From Chara braunii (Eukaryota; Streptophyta; Charophyceae; Charales; Characeae): a stretch of 38,993 bases of DNA. The notes under the pieces were generated by a model, which ran no database searches, was not told the origin of the DNA, and saw only the letters and a program-made list of their open reading frames with translations. Below, one piece after another: positions 1 to 8,908 of this stretch; positions within the stretch are counted from its first letter, which is position 1; each line of letters starts with the position of its first letter. The translations under genes were made by a program, and so were the position numbers. The stretch lies in assembly GCA_003427395.1 (NCBI GenBank), contig BFEA01000100.1, positions 421,924 through 460,916 of the forward strand, given 5' to 3'.

Positions 1-33
1 AGTACAAGAAAAAAAAAACAAAAAACAAAAACG

Positions 34-84
<51 letters not shown>

Positions 85-182
85 GCGTCGGGATGCCACG
101 TGTGGCGTTCGCTGCCACGTGGCAGCGGCAGCAGTACAAGATGAAAAAAAAAACAAAAAAAAAACGATCTATCTCTCTCTCT
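1..182. repeat. Duplicated A-rich/CT-rich block flanking G-box palindromes
   Basis: The opening text (AGTACAAGA, then an A-rich run with single C interruptions, then ACGAT and a CT tract) recurs at about 132-182 with small differences, so a block of about 50-80 bp is present twice. The first CT tract (about 37-80) is much longer than the second. The unique stretch between the copies holds two CACGTG cores. No coding potential is visible. Confidence 0.6.
95..126. promoter_or_regulatory. Two CACGTG (G-box) cores, one in a 16-bp palindrome
   Basis: CACGTG occurs at 97-102, and again at the centre of the perfect palindrome GCTGCCACGTGGCAGC at 111-126. G-boxes bind plant bZIP and bHLH factors, which is known biology. 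Whether these act as promoter elements is inference, since no gene start is recognisable just downstream and the flanks are repetitive. Confidence 0.3.
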
Positions 183-203
183 CAGAAGTGGTAAGCTTCG
201 GTG

Positions 204-204
<1 letters not shown>

Positions 205-236
<32 letters not shown>

Positions 237-273
237 AGAAGAAGAAGAAGAAGAAGAAGAAGAAGAAGAAGAA
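205..273. repeat. (GAA)n microsatellite
   Basis: A trinucleotide GAA/AAG tract of roughly 70 bp. It is polypurine on the plus strand. Lysine- or leucine-rich open frames across it are artefacts of the repeat. Confidence 0.9.
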
Positions 274-600
274 GATGGCGACTTACCTGTGCGACGGGCG
301 CTGCGGGCCACGGACGGCGACGGGCGACGCGCGACGGGAGGTGGTGGCGACGGCCACGGACGACGAGGAGGACGGCGACGGGGGCTGGCATGGTCGACGA
401 CGAGGAGGATGGCGACGGGGACTGGCACGGTCGACGACGGCGAGGCCACGGGAAACTGGAAGTGGGGGAGGCCGACGGGCAAAGGCGGGAAACGGAGGAC
501 GACCGCCTCCCTCCAAATTTCAAAACGGCGGCCTCATCTGGGCCGCCGATCTGCCTCGATCAGCGGTCCGGAGAGGCTGCCGCTTTGGAAACAAAAAGGG
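274..600. repeat. GC-rich degenerate tandem repeat (GACGACGAGGAGG type)
   Basis: Between about 355 and 435 a unit of about 35 bp containing GACGACGAGGAGGA, GGCGACGGGG and CTGGCA/CGGTC appears twice with minor changes. The rest is GC-rich low-complexity DNA. Open frames run through it on both strands, but their Arg/Gly/Asp-rich products look compositional and not like protein. No gene is supported. Confidence 0.5.
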
Positions 601-621
601 AGGCCTGCGCCACCAGGTTCG

Positions 622-684
622 ATTTTTTTTTGGGCCAGGAGGCCCCCACAACCCGCGTGGGGGCCTCCTGGCCCAAAAAAAAAT
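622..684. repeat. Perfect 28-bp inverted repeat with 7-nt loop
   Basis: The arm at 622-649 (A, nine T, then GGGCCAGGAGGCCCCCAC) is exactly complementary to 657-684, leaving a 7-base loop. The arms themselves contain the palindromic part GGCC. This could be a very short foldback element, a hairpin RNA or a replication-slippage product. No target duplication was found. Confidence 0.8.
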
Positions 685-719
685 TGATTCGGGCCTTCCC
701 CTCCAATGCGCTGTAGGCT

Positions 720-815
720 GCCGGGGGGGAACCGGACCGGTCGACCGGCCGGTCCCACCAGCCCGGTTCCGGTTGGGGGTGGACCCCCCGGTCGGACCGC
801 CGGTCGGACCGGGAA
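720..815. repeat. GGTCCGACCGG-rich short palindromic cluster
   Basis: The stretch is built from overlapping CCGG, GGTC and GACC words, including CCGGACCGGTCGACCGGCCG and a repeat of GGTCGGACCG. It is low-complexity and GC-rich, with no coding signal and no known element recognised. Confidence 0.4.
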
Positions 816-948
816 TTTAGCACTGACTTATTCCAATTTATCGCTGCTTCTGACAGGTCTTCGTACTTCTGGAGGCTGGCCCGTAGTGCTTCCAGGGAGT
901 CTCTGGAGTTGGCCGAAATGGCCAGGAGATCGTCTGCGAGTGCTTGTA

Positions 949-1008
949 GGTTTCAATTTCGTTCAAAAACTATAAAATGTCCGTTTTAAGTTTTAACAAA
1001 AAGCTGTT
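949..1008 (-). mobile_element. Foldback-MITE family, single terminal fragment
   Basis: The segment GGTTTCAATTTCGTTCAAAA followed by a TATAAAATGTCCG block and ending GCTGTT matches the terminal inverted repeat of the element at 1612-1864 (complement of its left arm). No partner arm is present upstream, so this is a solo end or a truncated copy. Confidence 0.6.
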
Positions 1009-1611
1009 GGAAGGGGAAAGCGTGACAGAACCTTAGTACTTGCTCCCTCACAAAAAAAGGGAAACCTAGGGGCCTAGGCCGCAGGCAAGGTTTTCAGTTT
1101 TAAATGTGTTTCATTCACTCACGGTTTCATGAATTTTACTCCAAACCCAGGAAAATCGTGAATGTATCCAACCCAGCTTTAGGGTTGGTTGGGGATGTGT
1201 TGTATTCAAGGGATGCCGGAAATGGATTTAGAACTGAAAACGTGACTGCGCCGTAGTTACCCCCACAAAAAACGAAGCAGAAAAAAAAAATGAGCCTGAG
1301 TGCTTGATCCCACAGCTGCTATCTTGGCTTAACAGGGCCTTCGCCCCCTGAGAGGGTCCTTCAATTCACCATTGAACACCATGAAAGGTACTAAGTTACA
1401 GTACCCATTACGACATTAAGGGCCCCAAACTGAGAGTTACGTGCCAGTCTAGACTCTAAAGTCATGTGAATGAGTGCAAAAGTGGGAGACCCTTTGCCTA
1501 GCTTTCCAACAGAGTCCTGGTTTGGGTATTAGACCAACAGACTGCGTGCGTTTCCCAGCCAAAGAATAAAATATGCGGCGTGCATGTCTGGTGGTCGGAC
1601 AGTGCTGACAA
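1009..1611. other. No gene recognised
   Basis: AT-balanced sequence with short A runs and no open frame of note. I see no splice-bounded exon, RNA gene or repeat that I can support here. Confidence 0.5.
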
Positions 1612-1864
1612 AACAGCGATTTCGTTAAAACTTAAACAGACATTTTATATTTTTTGAACGAAATTGAAACCCACTTATTTCAAGTTATTTGGCCTTGGAA
1701 ATGTCACCGTTTTAGCTCCTTAGGGTCCCCCTTGGAAGTACCTGAACTTCAGTTGAGTCCAAATGGACCCTCAGGAGATAAACAGTGATATTTTCTGGGC
1801 CAAATAAGAAGGTTTCAATTTCGTTCAAAAAATATAAAATGTCCGTTTTTACGAAATCACTGTT
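1612..1864. mobile_element. Foldback MITE (copy 2), about 253 bp
   Basis: The left end (AACAGCGATTTCGT...) and right end (...ACGAAATCACTGTT) are complementary for about 55 bp, including the shared block TTTTTTGAACGAAATTGAAA. Weaker complementarity continues inward (for example TTATTTGGCC with GGCCAAATAAG, and AGGGTCC with GGACCCT), so nearly the whole element folds back on itself. ACAA precedes the left end and follows the right end, a possible 4-bp target duplication. It has no coding capacity. Confidence 0.75.
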
Positions 1865-1900
1865 ACAACACCAGAGGCATCTTCAGGGACTTCAGTCACC

Positions 1901-1967
1901 AGAGAATGGTGGAAGCAGCTGGCTATCTATCATCCGTTTCACTTACTAGATACCCAGCTGCTTCCAC

Positions 1968-1975
<8 letters not shown>
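1901..1975. repeat. 29-bp hairpin with 17-nt loop beside a CT tract
   Basis: AGAGAATGGTGGAAGCAGCT.. at 1901-1929 pairs with 1947-1975 with one mismatch (1923 against 1953). The loop is 1930-1946. The right arm runs straight into the (CT)n tract. It could be a tiny foldback element or a hairpin RNA precursor; the sequence alone cannot separate these. Confidence 0.7.
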
Positions 1976-2024
<49 letters not shown>

Positions 2025-2025
2025 A

Positions 2026-2091
<66 letters not shown>

Positions 2092-2120
2092 TTACATACA
2101 CTTACATACACTTACATACA
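1972..2120. repeat. Compound microsatellite (CT)n-(CA)n-(CTTACATACA)3
   Basis: A CT tract to 2020, a short spacer, a CA tract at 2029-2086, then three exact copies of the decamer CTTACATACA at 2091-2120. Confidence 0.95.
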
Positions 2121-2473
2121 CACAATCTGTTGTTTCTTTGAGGGGAAGAACTATTACAGCAGCCCGGCACAGTGAGCACTAAATAGACACAGTAGCGGCC
2201 AGCAAGGGGACAGGGTTGTTCCTTGTGAATGGAGAGAGAAAGTTTGAAGGGGTAACTTAAAGTCCGTTTGTGTCACAAAAGAGTTCCGAATGGGGGCAAT
2301 TTGTAACCGACAGACTGTCAATTGGATGTACCAACTAGGAAAAAGGCTGCAGTGGGATCCCCATAATCTGAGCAGCCAGAAAGGATAACGGTGGTTTACA
2401 CGACCAGCTCTACCTCCTGCAAAATTATGCCAATCCTTTCAGGCAGGGAAATCGGACAAAAAAACTGTGCCTG
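2121..2473. other. No gene recognised
   Basis: Mixed-composition sequence without a convincing open frame, exon or repeat. Confidence 0.5.
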
Positions 2474-2594
2474 TCAGATCGTCAACCCAATGCACCATCT
2501 GACAAAGGGGCGATGGGGGTGGCGCTCGTGGTAAGATCGTCACCCCCCCCCCCGACCAACTGACGCAGGGGCGGGGGGGNGGCGGCGCTTCTGG
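2474..2594. repeat. Two-copy tandem repeat of about 58 bp, C/G homopolymer-rich
   Basis: The first unit (AGATCGTCAACCC ... CATCTGACAAAGGGGCG ... GGTGGCGCT) is followed directly by a second (AGATCGTCACCC ... CAACTGACGCAGGGGCG ... GGCGGCGCT). The second unit contains a run of C, a run of G and the single ambiguous base at 2580, so this spot was probably hard to sequence. Confidence 0.7.
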
Positions 2595-2769
2595 CACCCA
2601 GTGCAGCGGCAAAAGGTAGGGGATAGTTTATCTCCTGTGAACCAAGGGGGAATAGAGGAGAGAAGACAAGTCACAGGACTCACTCTCATATGAACTTTTC
2701 CGAGTCCTTTATGGGCAGAGAGTCGCAGGATAATTTTTCTTTTCTTTTCTTTTTCGTATAAACCGCCAG

Positions 2770-2989
2770 TATGCCCCTGCCTCCTTTTCCTGTGGAGGAT
2801 CTATGTTGCGTGCCAATTCCAAAACGAACGGGTGTGGCAGTGACGCAGGCCGAGCCCCCAGAGAATGCGTTGGTGCCGCCGAAGTTTGCCTTGGAGAGGT
2901 ACTGGTGGCCTAAGAGCATCAGAGGGTACTGTGATGACATGAGTGGAGTGGACGAGTCGCACGAGATGACGATAATAGGATATATTGAG
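2770..2989 (+). CDS. Possible internal exon, unknown protein
   Basis: A pyrimidine-rich run (TTTTCTTTTCTTTTC) ending in CGCCAG precedes an open stretch that ends at ATTGAG|GTGAAG, so the segment has plausible acceptor and donor sites. In frame from 2771 it encodes 73 residues of balanced, protein-like composition, with stretches such as VEDLCCVPIPKRTGVAV, FALERYWWPKS and ESHEMTIIGYIE. After the donor the frame becomes Lys/Arg/Gly-rich, as expected for read-through into intron. I do not recognise the family. The antisense frame is Ser/Pro/Phe-rich and looks like a shadow. It lies on the strand opposite the exon at 3708-3866, so it would belong to a different gene or be fortuitous. Confidence 0.35.
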
Positions 2990-3257
2990 GTGAAGAAAAG
3001 AAAAGAGGAGACGGGAAAAGGAGAAAGAGCTGCGGTGAAACAGACTGTGCTGGAAGGAGACCAAAAATTTGAAATCTTCCATAGCCACACATCTTCCATA
3101 GCCACACAAAAACAGGGGAGGTGGGCCAGTGGAGGGAGGGGGGGGGGGCTGAGGGAAAACCTCCGGGATTTGCAATTTTGAATTATGGCATTACTTGCAC
3201 AATTCCAATCCTGATCCAAGGGGAGCTGTGGCAGTGTTAAGGCGAGGTCCCACTTGC

Positions 3258-3370
3258 AAAGAGGATTTGATTCAGCTCCTGAATCTGGACGTTTTTTCAG
3301 CGAAGATTAGGCACCTTTGCATCGGGCACATCCAGATTCAGGCATTCACTGGCAATCCAATCCTCTTCGC
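3258..3370. repeat. Imperfect foldback, about 113 bp
   Basis: AAGAGGATTTGATT and CTGAATCTGGACG on the left are complementary to CATCCAGATTCAGG and AATCCAATCCTCTT on the right, with unpaired insertions. This looks like a degraded hairpin element. No coding signal is visible. Confidence 0.5.
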
Positions 3371-3640
3371 TAGTAGGACCCCGCCCTTAACTTCCAGTGC
3401 CAGTGCCAGTGCCAGTAACAGTAACAGTAATGTGTAACGGTAACAGTAACAGTTGAAGAAACAGGTAACCAACCAGACTTTTACCACAGTTACTGTAATT
3501 CTTTCTTGTGCAGTCTGAGACTGTGAGTAATAATAATGTCTTTGTTGCAGTGCCAGCAAGGCTGGCTAAGGCTACCTTGCATTTCACACATTGTCAATCT
3601 CATCTCATGTCATCTCATCTCATCTCATCATCGAAAAAGA
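3371..3640. repeat. Short tandem tracts (CCAGTG, AACAGT, CATCT)
   Basis: Around 3400-3455 hexamer tracts of the CCAGTG and GTAACA/AACAGT kind are repeated, and CTCATCTCATGTCATCT tracts occur at about 3598-3628. Simple sequence only. Confidence 0.6.
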
Positions 3641-3707
3641 GGAATGAGCTGCTTGATGAGATAATCTGATAATAGGAGAGGTAGTACGAGCTTTTTCTGG
3701 GGCACAC

Positions 3708-3866
3708 TTTTTTCTGCCGCTTCTGCTCGAGAAACTCCTGCTGCCGCTTCAAGAACTGCTTTCTCTGTCCTAGGAACCGCTGGGACTCTTGCATGATCCT
3801 GTCCGTGTTAGCGTTTATCTGCGGCGCAAATGTACACTCGGCAACCTTCGCCCCCTCCACCTCTTC
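3708..3866 (-). CDS. Exon of a coiled-coil, cilia/basal-body-like protein
   Basis: On the minus strand a T-rich tract ending GGCAG abuts an open segment starting EEVEGAKVAECTFAPQ, and GTGTGC follows its end. The segment is exactly 53 codons, in phase 0 at both ends. It contains the motif CTFAPQIN followed by a strongly helical, Gln/Arg/Glu/Lys-rich stretch (RQQEFLEQKRQKK) typical of coiled coil. TFxPxxN-x-x-[ST] motifs repeated ahead of coiled coils are common in ciliary, basal-body and centrosomal proteins of protists and algae, which is general family knowledge; I cannot name the orthologue. The exon at 12577-12684 on the same strand has the same motif in the same phase, so both probably belong to one gene, 5' end to the right. 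Beyond the donor the frame turns Ser/Tyr-rich and non-protein-like. Confidence 0.55.
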
Positions 3867-3946
3867 CTGCCAAAAAAAAAAAGGTGAATCACACAAACCA
3901 ATTCCAAAGTTATGGACTTTTTTTTTTTTTTTGCAAGGAATATGAG

Positions 3947-4013
3947 CGAGAGCGATATACAGAAAACCAAATTGCAAAATCATGCAGAAGTCCAGATAGT
4001 CATGTAACAAGCA
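3947..4013. repeat. Dispersed repeat of about 65 bp, inverted partner at 9366-9428
   Basis: GAGCGATATACAGAAAACCA ... CCAGATAGTCATGTAACAAGC closely matches the reverse complement of 9366-9428. The pair flanks most of the minus-strand gypsy element. The match is mosaic in the middle and sharply bounded at the GCTTGTTACATG end. It could be a SINE fragment or part of the retroelement; origin unknown. Confidence 0.6.
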
Positions 4014-4299
4014 GAGATCTCAAATGCACCAAGATTCCATCCAAGTAAGAGCAACACAATGAACTCGTGAGCCAATGTCCAAGCCCTCAGGCCACACCAA
4101 CGCAGTATTCAATGTCACTCCTACTGTCTGCGCTCAGCACCCAGCCTACTCTACTCATCCTTCCTAGCCTATCTACATTCGAGCAACAGGCTCACTTAGC
4201 CATCGCGGACCAATGTACATGACGTCAACACCAATGCCGACCTCCCACATACACCAGGTACGTACTCTCGACTCCCCTCATCACCCTTTGTCCACCACA

Positions 4300-5050
4300 C
4301 CTGCGCCTCCTTCCTGAAGACCACCGTCGCTTATCACCCGCTCGCGCCCCTGCAGCCCAGATATGGCCGCTTGGCGCCCCGCTGCCCTGCAGCGCCCTTC
4401 ACCTCTTAGCGCCCGTGTGTGCCCTGGCCAGCAGCGGCCAATGCAGATGCTTGCGCAGCACGCAGCAGCGTATCCGCATTGCCTGCCTAGGCCAGAATAC
4501 CCACCACTGGCTGGCCTGCTCCCTATATGGGAGTCGCTGCTGCAGCTGCTGGACTGTCTGGGCCTGGCGGTGGAAGTTTCAGCTTGTGGTCGAGCCCCAG
4601 TGTCCACGCGCAGGCCCATATATACAGTCGAGGGCCTGGGCCCTTTTCAGTTGGGCACACCCAGGATTATCCGGGCTCCGAATGTCTGCTGTGTTTGCAT
4701 TGGCCCCCGGGGTAGATGTGACGACAATGCTGCATTCTCATTGGTCCGTGGCCACTTCGTGATGTGTCGGACTCACACTGCGTGTGCCCAGGGCGCAACC
4801 ACCTGCGTCCTGGGCTCAACTGCCTGACGCAGCTGCTTCGTCTGGAAGAGCCCAGGGTGAGGCCCAGGTTGCACTTCAACCAACTGGCGTCCAGCTACTG
4901 TCTGAGACCCACATTGGAAAATGCTGAGATAAGGGCCTCTCGTGGATATTCAGGTCCGCCTTCACTTAGGGCGGGCACAAGGCTTGTTGGGCGCCACAGT
5001 CCAGAACATATGCATGTTGTCTAGGGCCCCATGAGGACACATTCCTCACA
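4300..5050 (-). mobile_element. 3' LTR of the minus-strand Ty3/gypsy element (left limit uncertain)
   Basis: On the minus strand the polypurine tract AAGGGGGATGGAA (complement of 5051-5063) is followed at once by TGTGAGGAATGTG, a normal LTR start, at 5050. The pol stop codon lies 27 bases upstream of that tract. A TATATA box sits at about 4617-4623 (minus-strand sense GTATATATGGG), which suits a U3 of about 430 bp. I could not find the LTR's terminal CA or a matching 5' LTR, so the left boundary is a guess. Long open frames here on both strands have no domain and look like shadows. Confidence 0.6.
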
Positions 5051-5089
5051 TTCCATCCCCCTTAGCTTCGAAAGTCCGCTGAGATCTTC

Positions 5090-5490
5090 TTAAGCAAGAG
5101 CCTTCCCTTTCAACCTTCTTTCATAGTCTGCCACAATCTGAGGTGCTGTTTTAATCAGTTCCTCTCTGGTGAACCATTTGTCTTCTTTTGGATCCGTGTG
5201 ATGCCTGAATCTGACCCGCTATTCCCTCTTGGGTTTCAGCGGTCTTCCTCTACCCACAGGCTTAGGAACAGGCATGCCTTTGTGCTCCAAAATGTCATCG
5301 ACGTCCACGTGGCCATCCATCGTTGGGGGCAGCATTGATCTCCCTGATGGGAACTGCTGTATCTCAATGAAAGGTGCAAGCTTTGAGGTGTGAAACACAG
5401 GGTAAGTGCGCAAGTAAGCAGGGATTCGAATCACATACGAGGGCCCATCCAGTTCACTACCCACGATATCCAAGACTTCCCAGGACCAAA
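5090..5490 (-). pseudogene. Ty3/gypsy pol C-terminus with chromodomain remnant
   Basis: The minus-strand frame reads GPSYVIRIPAYLRTYPVFH and SKLAPFIE, the segment that in chromoviral polyproteins lies just after integrase. It continues past one in-frame TAG (near 5219) into RFRHHTDPKEDKWFTREELI and DYERRL, which fits the end of a chromodomain (the W-x-x-x-E-E-L helix region), and stops at 5090. Chromodomains tether integrase to modified histones; that is family knowledge. The segment just upstream, which should join it to integrase, has been replaced by the inserted sequence at 5491-6450. Confidence 0.7.
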
Positions 5491-5491
5491 G

Positions 5492-5537
<46 letters not shown>

Positions 5538-6450
5538 ACTAGATGTTGATTGACCCTCCCCTGTCCACCCCTCCTCTTTTCCCCTCTTACCACCCCTCCT
5601 CTCCCTTGCTGCCTCCGCTAATCAAAACCACTCTACTGTTGAGCGGTTCCTCACAGCCCAACAATAGGAAGGTCTCCCTCTACCCTACTCCCCTCAAACT
5701 TAAGAAGGCTATTCCCGCAAAAAGCCTACCTCAAGCCATATTTGTCCTACTCTACCACCACTAGTAGATGATGTTCCGCCTTCCATCTCTCCCGGCCCCA
5801 GAGTCAGACAGTCCCCCTTGTCCGCCCTTATTCCCTATAGGCAAACACTTCCCACCTTGTGATTCCCTTGCAGAAACGAGCTTTCCCCAGTTAACCCATC
5901 CTGTCCTCCACGTCAGCAACCTTGTGGGGAGGATTTTCACAACCTCAAGTATAAAAAAGAACAGGGAAATACGAATAGAGAAGTTGATGATAATGATGAT
6001 GATGATGATAATGGTTGATGAAGCTGATGAGAATGAAGATTTTTTCTCCCCCCCTCACTCTCCTACTTTTCACGCTGACACTTCGCTGCCTTCGCTGAAC
6101 AGAAGTGCCCTGATCAAGAGCAATCCTCATCAGCCCCAACTAGGGTCAGACCCATTCCTCCCATTCTCTCTACAAGGCATACAACTCCCCCAAAAGTATG
6201 CCTCGATCAAACCTTTGCCCCAATCTGCCATCGCTAGGATATAATCCCAGCCCCAAATTAGTACAATCCCCAAAATTTGCCCTCGCTCCCTACAGGGCAA
6301 TCACCTCCCGCCTTGCGATGCCCCTGCAGAGGACGACTCTCCCCTAACTTACCATCTCGCTAAAACCAATCATTAGTTAACGAAAGGACAGTTAGAAAAG
6401 AGGGAAAAAAACTCCATGAAGATGACAAGTGATGATGACGGCGAGAAGTG
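5491..6450. repeat. Pyrimidine-rich duplicated insert with GAT-repeat borders inside gypsy pol
   Basis: A (GAT)n tract at 5491-5537 is followed by C/T-rich DNA, a second ATGATG tract at about 5985-6016, more C/T-rich DNA, and a shorter GATGATGAC patch near 6430. The segment around 5826-5903 (TTCCCTATAGGCAAACACTTCCC and following) is repeated in diverged form at 6285-6361 (TCCCTACAGGGCAATCACCTCCC and following), about 455 bp away, so the block is a two-unit tandem duplication. It separates the integrase end from the chromodomain part of the retroelement. No gene is seen in it. Confidence 0.5.
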
Positions 6451-6465
6451 CCCTAGGATCTCGTA

Positions 6466-7170
6466 CTGAACGCCAAATTCTCTGGTTCCAGGAGTTGCAG
6501 CAGATCGGTTTTCAGGTAGGAGGAAGTCTAGAGCAGGTTTAGGCCTCCACCCCAAATGCAGTTGATTTGGACTGACACCGATGGTGTTGTGCACCACATT
6601 GTTGTATAGGTTGGCGATGAGAGGTAACTTCTCATCCCAGTCATTCTTGGTTGGGGTTAATATAATGCCTCAGCTGATGCTGCACCACTCGGTTCCTTTG
6701 TTCAGCTTGTCCGTTGGCTTCGAGATGATTCCCATAAGTCATTTGGAGTTGGTTGCCCATCTGTTCTGCAACCTTCTTCCACATTTCACTAGTGAAACGA
6801 ACATCTCTGTCACTAACGATAGTCTTTGGCAGTCTGAAGTCATGTACCCAGTTATCCATGAATAACTTGATGACATGTTCAGTCCTTGCAGTCTCGGGCA
6901 TGTCAATCAGTCCAGCGTACTTAGTAAACCTATCAACTATGACGAAGATATGCCTCTTGCCACTCTTGCTGGTCATAAGTGTATCCAATAAGTCCACGGA
7001 GACACTCTATCCTTGACCAGCAGGAATGGGCAAGGGCTTGAGCAACCCAATCGGAGCTTGAGTTTGAGGCTTATCCCGCTGACAGACTTTACGTACTGCT
7101 TGGCTTCGTCTAACATACCAGGCCACCAGAATCGTTATACCAAATTTGCACGAGTAATTTTATAGCCAAA
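6466..7170 (-). pseudogene. Ty3/gypsy integrase, degenerate
   Basis: On the minus strand the remnant FWWPGMLDEAKQYV, VCQRDKP and SVSVDLLDT is followed by IFVIVDRFTKYA, IVSDRDVRFTS and EANGQAEQRNR. The first catalytic Asp lies in SVSVDLL, the second in VSDRD, and the Glu in GQAEQ, so the D,D,E triad is present. A TAG interrupts the frame just before SVSVD (about 7010), and one Cys of the HHCC zinc finger appears lost at VKS-VCQ. The distal part (VHNTIGVSPNQLHLGWRPKP) is also recognisable, then homology stops near 6466. Confidence 0.75.
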
Positions 7171-7196
7171 ATATCATGCTGCGTCATGACACTATC

Positions 7197-7900
7197 CTAA
7201 AAGCAAACTACGCAAAATTTCACTATTCTGCACACACAATCTTTTAATAGACTTTTATTCCCTGCCTTTTCAAGAAAGAGCATCCCATCCACCATCATAA
7301 ACTCGTCAGATGTGGCCTTATCCTGACTCTCGAGCTTGTGGATGATGTCCATCATGATGGGGTCCTTCTCATAGGCTTCCATCATCGATCGAGTTAGATT
7401 ATCGGATAGGCCAAACTCAGTTATCAATGCACCTAGATAGTCAGCCCTATGAGATAGCGCATCAACAACCTTGTTATAATCTCCCTTCACATAATTTAGC
7501 TTAAAGTCATACTGATTTATGACTTCAATCCAACGTTTGAGTGCGCCAGAGAGAACAGACTGTGTTTTGATCCATTTAAGCGTCTGATGATCGGTCCTCA
7601 AATAGAAGAACCTACCTAGTAGATAATGACGCCAGTGGACCAGGGATTCGTAGAGGGCATAAAGTTCCCTCTCATAGGTGGACTTTGTTAATTTCTTATA
7701 TGGCATCTTCTTGCTCATATACCCAATCGACCTCAACTTCTTTCCTTCATGTTGAGTCAACACATAGCCAATGTCGTATTGGCTTGCGTCTGTGGTCACA
7801 ATGAATAGCTTCTCAAGATTAGGAAGCATGAGAACTTCATCGTGAGTGAAAGCATGCATCAGTCTCTTGAAAGTTGTCTCACACTCATTAGGTCATTCCC
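7197..7900 (-). pseudogene. Ty3/gypsy RNase H and connection region
   Basis: The minus-strand open frame encodes TTDASQYDIGYVLTQ (first RNase H Asp), YERELYALYESLVHWRHYL (Glu position), LRTDHQTLKW (Asp) and KGDYNKVVDALSHRAD (last Asp), i.e. the standard Ty3 RNase H order. It is preceded in the same element by a frame ending DAPWE and a TGA at about 7890, where a Trp codon could have been. Residues after SHRAD belong to the connection toward integrase. Confidence 0.8.
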
Positions 7901-8890
7901 AAGGGGCGTCAAGGCGTGTAAGATCACTCAAGGGTGTGGCCACCGTACTATAGTTCTTAACAAAGTTGCCGTAGTAGCCCGTCATACTCAAGAATGATCT
8001 GACCTCCGTCACAGACTGAGGTCGTGGCCAGTCACGAATGCTAGCCACCTTCGCATCTTCCGGCCCCACTCCTTCTTCGGATACTTCATGACCCAAGTAC
8101 AAGATCTTGGTGCCACCAAATCCGCATTTCTCCAAGTTAATCTTATATTGGTGTTGCCGAAGGAGACCAAGCACAAGGTCAACATGTTGCGCATGCTCCT
8201 CGACAGTCTTACTAAAGTATATCATCGGGATAAACGACAATAAACTTGTCTATGTAATTGTGAAATACCTTATTCATAGCGTGTCAGAATGTACCAGACA
8301 CATTGCACAGACCAAAGGGCATTACCACAAACTCATACATATTGGATCTAGTCTGAAATGCAGTTTTATGTTGATCCTCTGGTCGGATTGCAATCAGATG
8401 GTAGCCGGACTTTAAGTTTATCTTAGTAAAGTAGCTACATCCTTGCACTCTATCCAATAGGTCGTTAATGCGAGGCAGAGGCTTTGCGTTCTTAACAATG
8501 ATGGCATTGAGGCCTCTATAATCAATGCACATCCTCAGTGTTCCCCCCTTCTTCGGGACAAATAGGACTGGTGAGCCGAAAGGGGAGGTGCTAGGCCGTA
8601 TCCAACAGTTCTCTGTGAGCTCTTTCAATTGTCACTGCAGTTCGTCTAAGTCAACCAGTGTCATCCTATAGATTTTTCCTTTGTGTATCTTGCTCCCTGT
8701 AACTATCTCTATGGCATGGACAACCTCCCTTTCTACAACTCTTGAAGGCTCCTTTTTCTATCTTTGGGGGTGTTTTAACAGCCTCCCCTTTCTCAGAGAC
8801 AAAAACTAAGTGCATACCCTCCTCTTGGTTCTTTTTATAGTAATTATAGAATGTTGATGCACCTTTCGATCCCAGTCAAACTAGGGCTTT
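7900..8890 (-). pseudogene. Ty3/gypsy reverse transcriptase, frameshifted at the active site
   Basis: On the minus strand the linker FYNYYKKNQEEG and HKGKIYRM leads to [57 protein letters not shown], then IVVYPDDIL and, in another frame, FSKTVEEHAQHV, CGFGGTKILYLGH and FLSMTGYYGNFV. The catalytic box is YPDD instead of the usual Y[LMIV]DD, and the frame breaks directly after it. An in-frame TGA also sits near 8635. The copy cannot be active. Confidence 0.85.
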
Positions 8891-8908
8891 GCAACCTCGA
8901 GGTAGTAC

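Noticed and set aside
83-823. Several overlapping open frames (Lys-rich or Leu-rich, 60-245 codons)
   Set aside because: They run through GAA repeats and GC-rich tandem DNA; products are compositional and have no domain.
4281-5040. Open frames of up to 154 codons on both strands
   Set aside because: The region is best explained as an LTR (TG start after a polypurine tract, TATA box); frames have no domain or codon bias I can see.
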